From contig JAKAGN010000055.1 of assembly GCA_021815525.1 (NCBI GenBank), positions 1-10,637 of the forward strand: a DNA stretch of 10,637 nucleotides, in the 5' to 3' direction. The translations under genes were made by a program, and so were the position numbers. This stretch comes from Deltaproteobacteria bacterium (GTDB lineage Bacteria > Desulfobacterota > Desulfobacteria > Desulfobacterales > Desulfatibacillaceae). Of the stretch, positions 1 to 6,762 are shown in pieces. The notes beneath the pieces are model-generated. The model was not told where the DNA came from. It made no database searches and saw only the letters and a list, made by a program, of their open reading frames with translations. The stretch's first letter is position 1. The number at the start of each line of letters is the position of its first letter.

Positions 1-17
1 TGCCAGGAAACGGTTTA

Positions 18-50
18 CCCCTTCCCCTCCCCCCGCAAGCTCCGATCCCC
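18..50 (-). other. G-rich tract (possible G-quadruplex) just past the ALDH gene
   Basis: Read on the minus strand, four G-runs of 4, 6, 4 and 4 bases (plus coordinates 47-50, 29-34, 24-27 and 18-21) are separated by 12, 1 and 2 bases. They lie directly after the stop codon of the aldehyde dehydrogenase gene and would be in the 3' end of its mRNA. The pattern meets a loose G-quadruplex definition because one loop is long. A similar G-run block lies at the right edge of the window. No hairpin with a T-tract is visible for ALDH inside the window. A role in transcript ending is only a guess. Confidence 0.35.
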
Positions 51-53
51 TCC

Positions 54-1619
54 TTATACCCTGAAGGACCTTACGAAGGTCTTGGCCATGCGGGCGGCGC
101 CTTCGAGGCGGGCGGTGGCCTTGGGGGAGTACAGCATTTCCAGGAAGCCCTTGACGCCCCTGTACACGGATTCGTCGTGGGGATACCACCACATGTCCTT
201 GCGGATGAAGGGGAAAAGCTCGTCCACTATGCACTGGGGCTGGGTCATTTCCGAAAAGCCCATCTCTCCGTGGGTGCGGCCGATGCCGGATTCCTTGAAT
301 CCGCCCCAGGGGGTCTCGGCCAGGCCGTGGCTCATCAAGTGATCGTTCACCATCACCACCCCGGCCTCGATCCTGCGGGCCAGGCGGAACGCGTTGACGC
401 GGTCCTTGGACCACACGGAGCTGGTGAGGCCCAGGTTGGAGTCGTTGGCGAGCCTCACCGCCTCGTCCATGCTTTTTACCTTCATCACGCCCACCACCGG
501 GCCGAAGGTCTCGTCCCGCATCACCTCCATGGTGTGGTCCACGTTGGTCAGGACCATCGCGGGCAGGAAGTGGCCCACGGCGTCCTTGGGGCAGGCCGAC
601 TGGGCGTGGATCACCGCGCCCTTCGCCAGAGCGTCGCCCACCTGGCGCATGACGGCGTCCTTCTGCTTCTTGGTGGTCATGCTCCCCAGGTCGCAGGAAA
701 AATCGGTGTCGTAGCCCACGCGGAGGCCGCGCACCCTGTCGGATAGCTTCGTAAGGAAAGCGTCGTACACTGATTCGTGGACGTAGATGCGCTCGACGCC
801 TCCGCAGGACTGGCCGCAGTTCTGCATCCCGGCCCAAACCGCGCCCGCCACGGCCCGGTCCAGGTCGGCGTCGGGGCAGACCAGCATGGCGTCGTTTCCG
901 CCAAGCTCCAGGCACACGGGGGTAAGGGTGTCGGCGGCCTTGCGCATGAGGTCCTTTCCCACCGGCACGCTTCCGGTGAAAAAGAGCTTGTTCACGCCAG
1001 CGGCCAGGAAGGCATCGCCTGCGATGGAACCGGGGATATTTATGTAGGTGAAGATGTCTTCGGGAAGGCCCACGGATTTCACGCATTCCTCGAGGGTGCG
1101 GCCCACCCACTGGGTCTCGGAGGCGGCCTTCAGGATCACGGCGTTTCCGGCCAGAAGGCCCATGACCACCTCGGCAAAGGGAATGGCGAAGGGGTAGTTC
1201 CAGGGCGAGATGATGCCGACGACGCCGTAGGGCACCTTGACGATCTTGGCGGCCTTGTTGGCCAAGAGGAGGTTTCCGGGCAGAAGCCTTTTTTCGGCGA
1301 GCCACTTGGGGGCCTTCCTGGTGTAGTGGTCGGCCCCGAGCGCCGCCGAGAAGACCTCGGTGATCATGGCGTCGGCGCGGGTCTTGCCGTTGTCGCGGGA
1401 GATGACGCGGGCGATCTCGTCGGCGTTTTCCACGATGTGCTTCAAGACCCCGCGCATTATGCGGGCGCGCTCGGCGGGCTTCACCGCGGCCCAGGCGGGC
1501 TGGGCGGCCCGCGCCTTCGTGACGGCCCGTTCCACGTCCGGGGCCGCGCACAGCGGGGACTGTCCCAGCACCTCGCCGGTGCAGGGGTTGATGCAGGGGG
1601 TGCAGGCGTCCTTGGCCAT
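54..1619 (-). CDS. NAD(P)-dependent aldehyde dehydrogenase (ALDH superfamily)
   Basis: This 521-residue protein should oxidise an aldehyde to its carboxylate with NAD(P)+ in the cytoplasm. The ALDH fold is complete. PWN at 139-141 carries the oxyanion-hole Asn, K164 (ILKAAS) binds cofactor, LELGG at 237-241 carries the general base E238, NCGQSC at 267-272 carries the catalytic Cys (C272 by position), and DETFGPV at 369-375 carries the second conserved Glu. The usual Lys-Pro of the cofactor motif is Lys-Ala here. Residues from about 465 form a roughly 55-residue C-terminal extension beyond the core, with aromatic and basic residues, which may explain the length relative to the usual 450-500. 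The ATG start has AAAGGAGA six bases upstream (1626-1633). The gene appears monocistronic, with its own AT-rich leader. The natural substrate cannot be read from sequence: succinate semialdehyde, aromatic or fatty aldehydes are all possible. Confidence 0.93.
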   Translation of the reverse strand: MAKDACTPCINPCTGEVLGQSPLCAAPDVERAVTKARAAQPAWAAVKPAERARIMRGVLKHIVENADEIARVISRDNGKTRADAMITEVFSAALGADHYTRKAPKWLAEKRLLPGNLLLANKAAKIVKVPYGVVGIISPWNYPFAIPFAEVVMGLLAGNAVILKAASETQWVGRTLEECVKSVGLPEDIFTYINIPGSIAGDAFLAAGVNKLFFTGSVPVGKDLMRKAADTLTPVCLELGGNDAMLVCPDADLDRAVAGAVWAGMQNCGQSCGGVERIYVHESVYDAFLTKLSDRVRGLRVGYDTDFSCDLGSMTTKKQKDAVMRQVGDALAKGAVIHAQSACPKDAVGHFLPAMVLTNVDHTMEVMRDETFGPVVGVMKVKSMDEAVRLANDSNLGLTSSVWSKDRVNAFRLARRIEAGVVMVNDHLMSHGLAETPWGGFKESGIGRTHGEMGFSEMTQPQCIVDELFPFIRKDMWWYPHDESVYRGVKGFLEMLYSPKATARLEGAARMAKTFVRSFRV

Positions 1620-1639
1620 CTTCGTTCTCCTTTGTTGTC

Positions 1640-1745
1640 CAAAAAGTGACCGATGAACTTCACCTATCTGTAATATTTAAAAATCTTTCCCCATCACGGG
1701 TAAAAGCTATCTGTTCTACAAGATTTATAGATTTTTTACTTTAAG
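1640..1745 (-). promoter_or_regulatory. AT-rich promoter/leader region of the ALDH gene with repeats
   Basis: This stretch is sharply AT-rich against its GC-rich surroundings and lies just upstream of the ALDH ribosome binding site. A TATAAA at 1724-1729 (minus strand) is a possible -10 box, but no good -35 box accompanies it. ACAGATAG (minus strand) occurs twice, at 1707-1714 and 1664-1671, 43 bp apart or close to four helical turns. AAAAATCT (1679-1686) can pair with AGATTTTT (1729-1736), and AAATCTT (1681-1687) with AAGATTT (1720-1726), so two alternative leader stems are possible. The promoter assignment is by position and composition; regulation by the repeats is inferred. Confidence 0.4.
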
Positions 1746-1958
1746 CTTATCACCCCGTCCGGAGGAAGGCCCCGGGCCGGCCATTCCAGGGCCGCGCTGG
1801 GAATCTGATTCTCCCCTGCGCAGCGCCTCCAGAAGGCCGTCCACGAGCGCTGTCCCGGCCGCTACATCAACGGCCGCTAATTTCCCTGCTGTTCATCCTG
1901 CAAAAGGCCGTTTCTATTCCCACCTTGCAGCAGGTCTTGTCCCTTCCCGTCGTGCGGC
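1746..1958. other. Non-coding GC-rich spacer between the ALDH leader and the fdhA terminator
   Basis: No convincing gene is seen here. The stretch holds a 9-bp direct repeat CGGCCGCTA at 1856-1864 and 1871-1879 (15-bp period), and an inverted repeat CCTGCTG (1885-1891) with CAGCAGG (1928-1934). A minus-strand frame open for about 55 codons (1725-1892) has a protein-like composition but no ATG with a ribosome binding site. It could be a gene remnant or chance in GC-rich DNA. Confidence 0.4.
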
Positions 1959-2081
1959 AAAAAGGCCGGTCACAAGCGATGAGCCGCAAGGAAGACGAGC
2001 GGCGCGCGAGGAAGCGTATTGTTCATACGTGACGCAGCGCGCCGCGAAGTCTGACACCGCGGATCGCGCTTGTGGCCGGCC
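1959..2081 (-). terminator. Large nested hairpin with T-tract, terminator of fdhA
   Basis: Beginning five bases past the fdhA stop codon, a long nested inverted repeat is followed on the minus strand by TTTTT (1959-1963). The outer arms are 2067-2081 and 1964-1978 (15 bp with one G-U pair). Within them, GCGG (2059-2062) pairs with CCGC (1984-1987). A perfect 9-bp stem follows (2037-2045 with 1999-2007), then a tip stem CGTAT/ATACG (2015-2019 with 2025-2029) and a 5-base loop. A GC stem plus T-run just after a stop codon is the standard intrinsic terminator layout, but this one is about 118 nt and layered, far larger than a normal terminator. It may be a dispersed structured repeat used as a terminator. 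Confidence 0.72.
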
Positions 2082-2086
2082 GCGCT

Positions 2087-4783
2087 CTATATCTTCTCCA
2101 CCCTCACCGCACAGGCTTTATACTCCGCGGTGAGACTAACGGGATCGAAGACCGCGTTCGTAAGGAAGTTGGCGTTTCCCTCCCTGAAGTGAAAGGCCAT
2201 CCACACCATGCCCGGCGGCACCTCGGGCGTCACGCGGGCCTTCACCCTGATCTCCCCGCGTCGGGACTTCACCCGGATCATCTCGCCCTGCGAGATGCCC
2301 CGGGCCCTGGCGTCGGCGTATGAGATGTCGGCGGTCTCCTCGGGGAGCATGTCGTTCAGGCCCTCGCAGCGGCCGGTCTGGGTGCGGGTGTGGTAGTGGT
2401 AGAGGCGACGGCCGGTGGAGAGCACCAGGGGGTACTCCTCGTCCGGCACCTCGGCGGGCGGCGTCCAGTCGATGGGGGAGAATACCCCAAGGCCGCAGGT
2501 GAACTGGCCGTCCTTATGGAGAAAGCAGGTGCCGGGGTGGTCCTCGTTGGGGCAGGGCCACTGGAGGCCGTCGTTTTCAAGGCGGCGGTACTTGATGCCG
2601 GCTAGATTCGGCGAGAGGACCGAAATCTCGTTGTCCCAAAGCTCCCGGGCGCTTTTGGAGGGCCAGTCCTGGCCCATGCGCCTGGCGATTTCGGTGAAAA
2701 TCCACCAGTTGGGCATTGCCTCCCCGGGGGGCGGGCAGGCCGCGCGCACCCGGTTCACCCGGCGCTCGGAGTTAACGAAGGTGCCGTCGTTCTCGCTCCA
2801 CGCGGCCGCGGGAAGCACCACGTGGGCGAAGCGGGTGGTTTCGTTTTGGAAGATGTCCTGGACCACCAGGAACTCGGCGCTTTTGAGCTCGTGCTCCACC
2901 TTGTGGATGTCGGGCTCGGTATTCGCGAGGTTCTCGCCGAAGATGTAGAAGGCCTTGACCTTCTTGGAGACGAGCCCCTCCATCATCTGGGGGATCATGA
3001 GGCCGTTCCTGTCAGGAAGCTTGGGAACGTTCCAGGCCTTCTGGAACTTTTCCCTGGCCTTTTGGTCGATCACCTTCTGGTAGCCGCAGTAGACGTTCGG
3101 GAGAGCCCCCATGTCGCACGCGCCCTGCACGTTGTTCTGGCCCCTCAGGGGGTTCACGCCGCCGCACTCCATGCCCATGTTCCCCAAAAGCATCTGGAGG
3201 TTTGCGGTGGACATGACGTTGTTGACCCCGCAGGTGTGCTCGGTGATCCCCAGGGTATAGATGAGCATCGCGGGCTTCACCGACGCGAGGCGCCGGGCGG
3301 TGTCCCGGATGGTTTCGGCGGGAATGCCGCAGATTCCGGCGGCCCGCTCGGGCGGGTACTCCGCGACCTTATTCTTGAGCGCCTCGAAGTTCATGGTGCA
3401 GGTTGCGACGAACTTCCTGTCGTAGAGGTCCTCTTCGATCAGGACGTTCATGAGGCTGTTCAAAAGCGCGATGTCGCTTCCCACCTTTATGGGAAGGTGC
3501 AGCTCCGCGAAGTCCGCCAGCTTGTGGCGGCGGGGGTCCACCATTATGAGGCGCGCGCCGTTTAAAACCGCGTTCTTGACGAAGGTGGCGGCCACCGGAT
3601 GGGCCTCCGTCATGTTGGAGCCGATAACGAGAAACATCTTGGACTTGGCGAACTCGGAGAAGGAGTTCGTCATGGCCCCGGAACCGAATGCGTTCGCCAG
3701 ACCGGCGACCGTGGGGGCATGTCATGTTCGTGCGCAGTGGTCGATATTGTTGGTGCCCAAGACCGCGCGGAAGAGCTTCTGCATGGCATAGGAATCTTCG
3801 TTGATGGAGCGGGCGCAGGAGACGCCGGCTATGGCGTCGGGGCCGTCCTTTGCGATGATCTCCCTAAATTTTGACGCCACGAGATCCAGGGCCTCGTCCC
3901 ACGAGGCCTCCCTGAACCCGCCGTCGTCCTTGCGGATCAGGGGCGTCTTCAAGCGCTCGGGCGAGTGGATGAAGCCGAAGCCGAAGCGGCCCTTCACGCA
4001 CAGCCGCCCCTTGTTGGGGGAGCCGTCTTTGACGGCCGTCACCTTGACGATCTTGTCGTCCTTCACGTGGAGCCACATCTGGCAGCCCACGCCGCAGTAA
4101 GGGCAGGTGGTGCGGACTTTTTTGCCCTCCCAGGGGCGGATCTTGACGCGCGCGCCCTTTTCCATGAGGGCCGCGGTGGGGCAGGCCTCGATGCACTGGC
4201 CGCAGAACACGCATTCGGAATCTTTCAAGGCCATGTCCTCGCCCGCCACGATCTTGCTCTTCTTGCCGCGGTAGCCGAAGGAGATGGCCCGGTTCACCTG
4301 GATTTCGTTGCAGGCCTGGACGCAGCGGCCGCAGAGGATGCAGCGGGAGAAATCCCGCACGATCATGGGGTTGACGTCCTCAAGGCCGTAGCGGCTCTTG
4401 GTCTTCGGGAACTTCTTTCCCGCCACGCCGTAGCGCATGGCAAGCTCCTGGAGGCGGCACTCGCCCGCGCCGGGGCACACCACGCAGTCGTGCTCGCCCG
4501 AGGCCAGCAGAAGCTCCACCGTCATCCTGCGGCTTTTCACCACCTTGGGGCTTTCGGTCTTGACCACCATGCCGTCCGACGCCGGGAGCGCGCAGGCCGC
4601 CATGAGGGTGCGGGCCTTTTCCACCTCCACCATGCATACGCGGCACGCGCCCGTGGGGGTCGCGCCCGAAAGGTGGCAGAGGGTGGGGATGTCGATGCCG
4701 TTGCGCCTGGCCACCGCAAGAATCGTCTCGCCCTCGGTAAAGGCATATTCGTTCCCATTTATGGTTATGATTTTATTGCTCAT
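2087..4783 (-). CDS. fdhA: Selenocysteine-containing formate dehydrogenase, catalytic alpha subunit
   Basis: This 898-residue molybdo- or tungstoenzyme interconverts formate and CO2. An in-frame TGA at 3722-3724 is read as selenocysteine 354. The domains run in order: NuoG-like 2Fe-2S (C36, C47, C50, C64); a His-Cys3 4Fe-4S site (H98, C100, C103, C109); two ferredoxin 4Fe-4S motifs (C148/151/154/158 and C191/194/197/201); the pterin-domain 4Fe-4S cluster (C227, C230, C234, C262); the active site CART-Sec-H (350-355); RGQNNVQGACDMG (548-560), whose Arg fits active-site Arg333 of E. coli FDH-H; and a molybdopterin-dinucleotide-binding domain from about 783. There is no signal peptide, so it is cytoplasmic. 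Length and architecture resemble the large clostridial FdhA type. The ATG at 4783 is chosen because AAGGAGG precedes it and the 2Fe-2S domain starts there. The FmdE-MoCF gene ends 20 nt upstream. Mo or W use cannot be told, and no partner subunit is encoded in the window. Confidence 0.93.
3694..3708 (-). promoter_or_regulatory. SECIS hairpin for selenocysteine insertion in fdhA
   Basis: Counting the U of UGA as base 1, bases 17-31 of the message form a perfect 5-bp stem (UCGCC/GGCGA) closed by a GGUCU loop at bases 22-26. In E. coli fdhF the GGUCU sequence recognised by the elongation factor SelB lies at the same distance from its UGA. The stem lies wholly inside coding sequence. SelB and the other sel genes are not in this window, so the organism must carry them elsewhere. 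Confidence 0.9.
3722..3724 (-). other. Recoded UGA codon, selenocysteine 354 of FdhA
   Basis: The codon is TGA on the minus strand. The residues before it (DHCART) and after it (HAPTVAGLANAFGSGAM) continue the formate dehydrogenase family alignment without a gap or frame change. Selenocysteine sits at this position in FDH-H of E. coli, with Cys in other family members, followed by the conserved His. A plain ORF caller would split the gene here into a 427-codon frame and a false 528-residue protein starting at 3673. Confidence 0.93.
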
Positions 4784-4796
4784 GCCGATCTTTTGT

Positions 4797-4803
4797 CCTC
4801 CTT
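4797..4803 (-). promoter_or_regulatory. Ribosome binding site fixing the fdhA start
   Basis: AAGGAGG on the minus strand directly abuts the TAA stop (4804-4806) of the upstream gene and lies 13 bases before the ATG at 4783-4781. The spacing is somewhat long, but no other start codon lies between. It supports this start over an ATG at 5005 in the same frame, which is inside the upstream gene and encodes non-family sequence. Confidence 0.75.
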
Positions 4804-6507
4804 TTAGCCACCGAAGGTGCAGTCGGGAAAGCGACAGGTTTTGCATTCCAGGCAGAACCCCCCGTGGCCCATGCGGGCGAAATCGTTTTGGGTCACGCCA
4901 AGCCCCGCCAGAAGGCGCGGCAGTATGAGATCGAATGTGGTGATCTTGTGAAAGAGGGCGCAGGCCGGGACACCCAAGACCGGCACGCTTCCTATGCGGC
5001 CGCAAAGGGTCATGGCGCCGGGAAGCGCCGCCGCCCCGTAGACGGCGCCCTCAAGGCCCGCGTCCAGGAGCCCGCGTCGGGTGAGGTCCTCGGGGTCCAC
5101 CGAAAGCCCGGCGGTGGTCACTATGAGGCCAGCGCCGGCCGCGAGAAGCTCCCGGACGCCGTTTGCTATGGCCGCCCGGTCGTCCGGCACGATCAGGGAT
5201 TTCACCACTTGGCAGCCGTAGGCCGTGACCTTCTTCGTTATGACCTCCGCGAAGCGATCCTTCACGAGCCCGGTGAAGACCTCGGTGCCGGTGACAAGGA
5301 TGCCCACCCCGGGCTGGGAAAGGGGCAGGACCGAGAATACCGGGCCGTCCGCAAGGGCCGCGAGCGCCGTTTCGAAATCCGGGCGCGACAGATACAGCGG
5401 CACTGCGCGGGTGGCGCCCAGCTTGTCGCCTTTTTTCACCACGGAATAGCTCCGGCGCACGGCGCACATGACGCCCGAAATGGAGTTGAACCAGAGAAGC
5501 CTTTCGGCGTCGGCCGTGAAAAGTCCGTCCCGGCCTGCAGTAAAGCCGATCTTGCCCTCCCGGGGATCGTCCACGAAAAAAACGCCGCTTCCGGCCAATC
5601 CCTTGGCGAAGGCGCGGGCCGCGTCGTTCTCGTGGACCCACTCGGTCGCGTCGGGGGCCGCGTCCTCCACGTAAAGGAGGTTCCGGCCCAGCTTCTGCAA
5701 GCGGCACAGGTCGCCCGCCTCCACCACGTGGCCCTTGCGGAAAAGCGGGCCTTTCGAGACGCCCGGCTCTATCTCGGTGACATCATGAAGCAGCCTGCGC
5801 CCGATGGCCTTCTCCGCAGGAAGGGCCGCGATAGCCGGCTCGCGCCACGCCACGTCCAGCGGGCCTCTTTCATAGACATAGAGGCTCGTGCCCTGGCAGG
5901 CCCGGCAAATGCCGCCGTGGGCCAGCGGGTAGGCCTCGCCGCAGCGGGGGCAGGCCGCTATGCGCCCCTTTTTGCCGCGCGTGAGCGGCACCGGGTTCAC
6001 GATGACGTGTATTACGCTCAAAATTTCCGCGCCGGCCGCCATGATGTCCGCAAGGAGCCGCTCGGCGTCCTGCTCGGCCTTGGGCTTTTCCTTGAAGAAC
6101 CAGGCGGCTATCTCGGGCCAGCGCCTGATCTTTCCGGTATCCACGTAAACCCGGAAGCCCCTGCCCGAGACCTTGTCGTAGAGGCACAGGGCGTAGCGTC
6201 CCAGGTTCACGATCGCAAGCCACCCGTTTCCCACCGTGCAGGGGGTGAGAAGCTGGATGGCGTCGGGGAGGCAGTTCTCGGTTTCGGAGACGGCGTTGAA
6301 GAGGATGTCTTCGGGCATCAACGATAACGCCAAGTCCACCATGAAGCCGCCCATGACAAGCCCCGGGGCCTCGTAGCCGTGGAACCAGCGGACCTGGGAC
6401 AGGAATTCGTCCAGGGTGTAGGGCCCGATCGTCCTGGTTCCCGGCCCCGGGTGGACAGCGCCGGAGGCTTTTTCACTGCTGGCTGAGGAATTTTCGGTGG
6501 CTTTCAA
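4804..6507 (-). CDS. FmdE-domain / molybdopterin-binding (MoCF-type) fusion protein
   Basis: This 567-residue cytoplasmic protein joins three parts. Residues about 30-210 are an FmdE-type domain (formylmethanofuran dehydrogenase subunit E): FHGYEAPGLVMGG (42-54), ENCLPDA (77-83), TVGNGWL (91-97) and a zinc ribbon with C186, C189, C201 and C204. Residues about 398-535 are a molybdopterin-binding MoCF/MogA-MoeA-like domain: GILVTGTEV (402-410), then GLIVTTAGLSVDPEDLT (460-476) and LPGAM (495-499). The tail carries a compact Cys cluster C552, C555, C558, C563 that could bind zinc or an Fe-S cluster. The middle part (about 210-395) is not recognised. It is first gene of an operon with fdhA, 20 nt apart. 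That context suggests pterin-cofactor delivery, sensing or maturation for the formate dehydrogenase, but this is inference. Start is TTG, supported by AAGGAGA six bases upstream. Confidence 0.82.
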   Translation of the reverse strand: MKATENSSASSEKASGAVHPGPGTRTIGPYTLDEFLSQVRWFHGYEAPGLVMGGFMVDLALSLMPEDILFNAVSETENCLPDAIQLLTPCTVGNGWLAIVNLGRYALCLYDKVSGRGFRVYVDTGKIRRWPEIAAWFFKEKPKAEQDAERLLADIMAAGAEILSVIHVIVNPVPLTRGKKGRIAACPRCGEAYPLAHGGICRACQGTSLYVYERGPLDVAWREPAIAALPAEKAIGRRLLHDVTEIEPGVSKGPLFRKGHVVEAGDLCRLQKLGRNLLYVEDAAPDATEWVHENDAARAFAKGLAGSGVFFVDDPREGKIGFTAGRDGLFTADAERLLWFNSISGVMCAVRRSYSVVKKGDKLGATRAVPLYLSRPDFETALAALADGPVFSVLPLSQPGVGILVTGTEVFTGLVKDRFAEVITKKVTAYGCQVVKSLIVPDDRAAIANGVRELLAAGAGLIVTTAGLSVDPEDLTRRGLLDAGLEGAVYGAAALPGAMTLCGRIGSVPVLGVPACALFHKITTFDLILPRLLAGLGVTQNDFARMGHGGFCLECKTCRFPDCTFGG

Positions 6508-6513
6508 GACGGC

Positions 6514-6520
6514 TCTCCTT
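6514..6520 (-). promoter_or_regulatory. Ribosome binding site supporting a TTG start
   Basis: AAGGAGA on the minus strand is separated by six bases from TTG (6507-6505). The strong match and ideal spacing support initiation at this rare start codon for the FmdE fusion protein. TTG starts usually lower translation, which would fit a maturation factor needed in smaller amounts than FdhA. Confidence 0.75.
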
Positions 6521-6524
6521 AAGC

Positions 6525-6542
6525 TTTGTCGTTATGACAAAA
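6525..6542. promoter_or_regulatory. Inverted repeat over the -10 box, possible operator
   Basis: TTTGTC (6525-6530) and GACAAA (6537-6542) form a perfect 6-bp inverted repeat with a 6-base centre. It covers the -10 box of the predicted fmdE-fdhA promoter. Dyads placed there are typical of repressor operators. The half-site does not match any regulator I can name with confidence. Confidence 0.45.
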
Positions 6543-6559
6543 AAGGCATCACGTGTCAA
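6531..6559 (-). promoter_or_regulatory. Sigma-70-type promoter of the FmdE fusion-fdhA operon
   Basis: On the minus strand a perfect -35 box TTGACA (6559-6554) is followed after exactly 17 bases by CATAAC (6536-6531), matching four of six bases of TATAAT. Transcription should start near 6524, giving a leader of about 17 bases that still contains the ribosome binding site at 6514-6520. This is the best promoter match I found in the window. Confidence 0.65.
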
Positions 6560-6565
6560 TGGGAA

Positions 6566-6604
6566 CCCGGGCCGTTCAGCCCGGGATCGTCATGATGGGA
6601 CGAT
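6566..6604. repeat. Hairpin pair in the divergent intergenic region
   Basis: CCCGGGC (6566-6572) and GCCCGGG (6579-6585) make a perfect 7-bp stem with a 6-base loop. It is followed at once by ATCGTC (6586-6591) and GACGAT (6599-6604), a 6-bp inverted repeat with a 7-base centre. Neither is followed by a T-run on either strand, so they do not look like intrinsic terminators. They lie just upstream of the -35 box of the minus-strand operon and could be regulator sites or structured DNA. The rest of the 6508-6762 gap, about 150 bp up to the plus-strand gene, holds no feature I can support. Confidence 0.4.
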
Positions 6605-6762
6605 AAATCAATTTGAGGAAAAGTGGAATCAAGGTATGAAGGGGGAATCGTCTTGATTGGGAAACATGAGGCGGAAGCGTTCGATTTCAAAAGCTTGACG
6701 CTGCTTGGGCAGGGCCCGGTATCGGGGGGCGGGTAGCGCCTATTCGCGGGAGAGGCTGGGCC

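Noticed and set aside
777..1649. A plus-strand open frame (290 codons) antisense to ALDH
   Set aside because: Low-complexity Gly/His-rich product, opposite a complete ALDH with intact catalytic residues.
1725..1892. A small minus-strand gene between fdhA and ALDH with a VDGLLEALRRGE-like stretch
   Set aside because: Only a GTG start without a ribosome binding site is available, and the end of the frame runs into the AT-rich leader. It could be a remnant but cannot be supported.
3669..3724. fdhA as a pseudogene broken by a nonsense mutation, or two separate genes
   Set aside because: The TGA lies exactly at the known selenocysteine residue, the frame is unchanged, and a SECIS hairpin follows at the correct distance.
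4784..5005. An upstream start for fdhA at 5005
   Set aside because: The extra residues are unlike the family and overlap the FmdE-MoCF gene. The ATG at 4783 has AAGGAGG upstream and begins the 2Fe-2S domain.
4864..6327. A long plus-strand open frame (487 codons) antisense to the FmdE-MoCF fusion
   Set aside because: Its product is Ala/Gly/His/Arg-rich with no motif and no ribosome binding site. Long antisense frames are common in GC-rich genes with strong third-position bias.
6566..6585. The CCCGGGC hairpin as an intrinsic terminator
   Set aside because: There is no adjacent T-run on either strand and no gene ends next to it.
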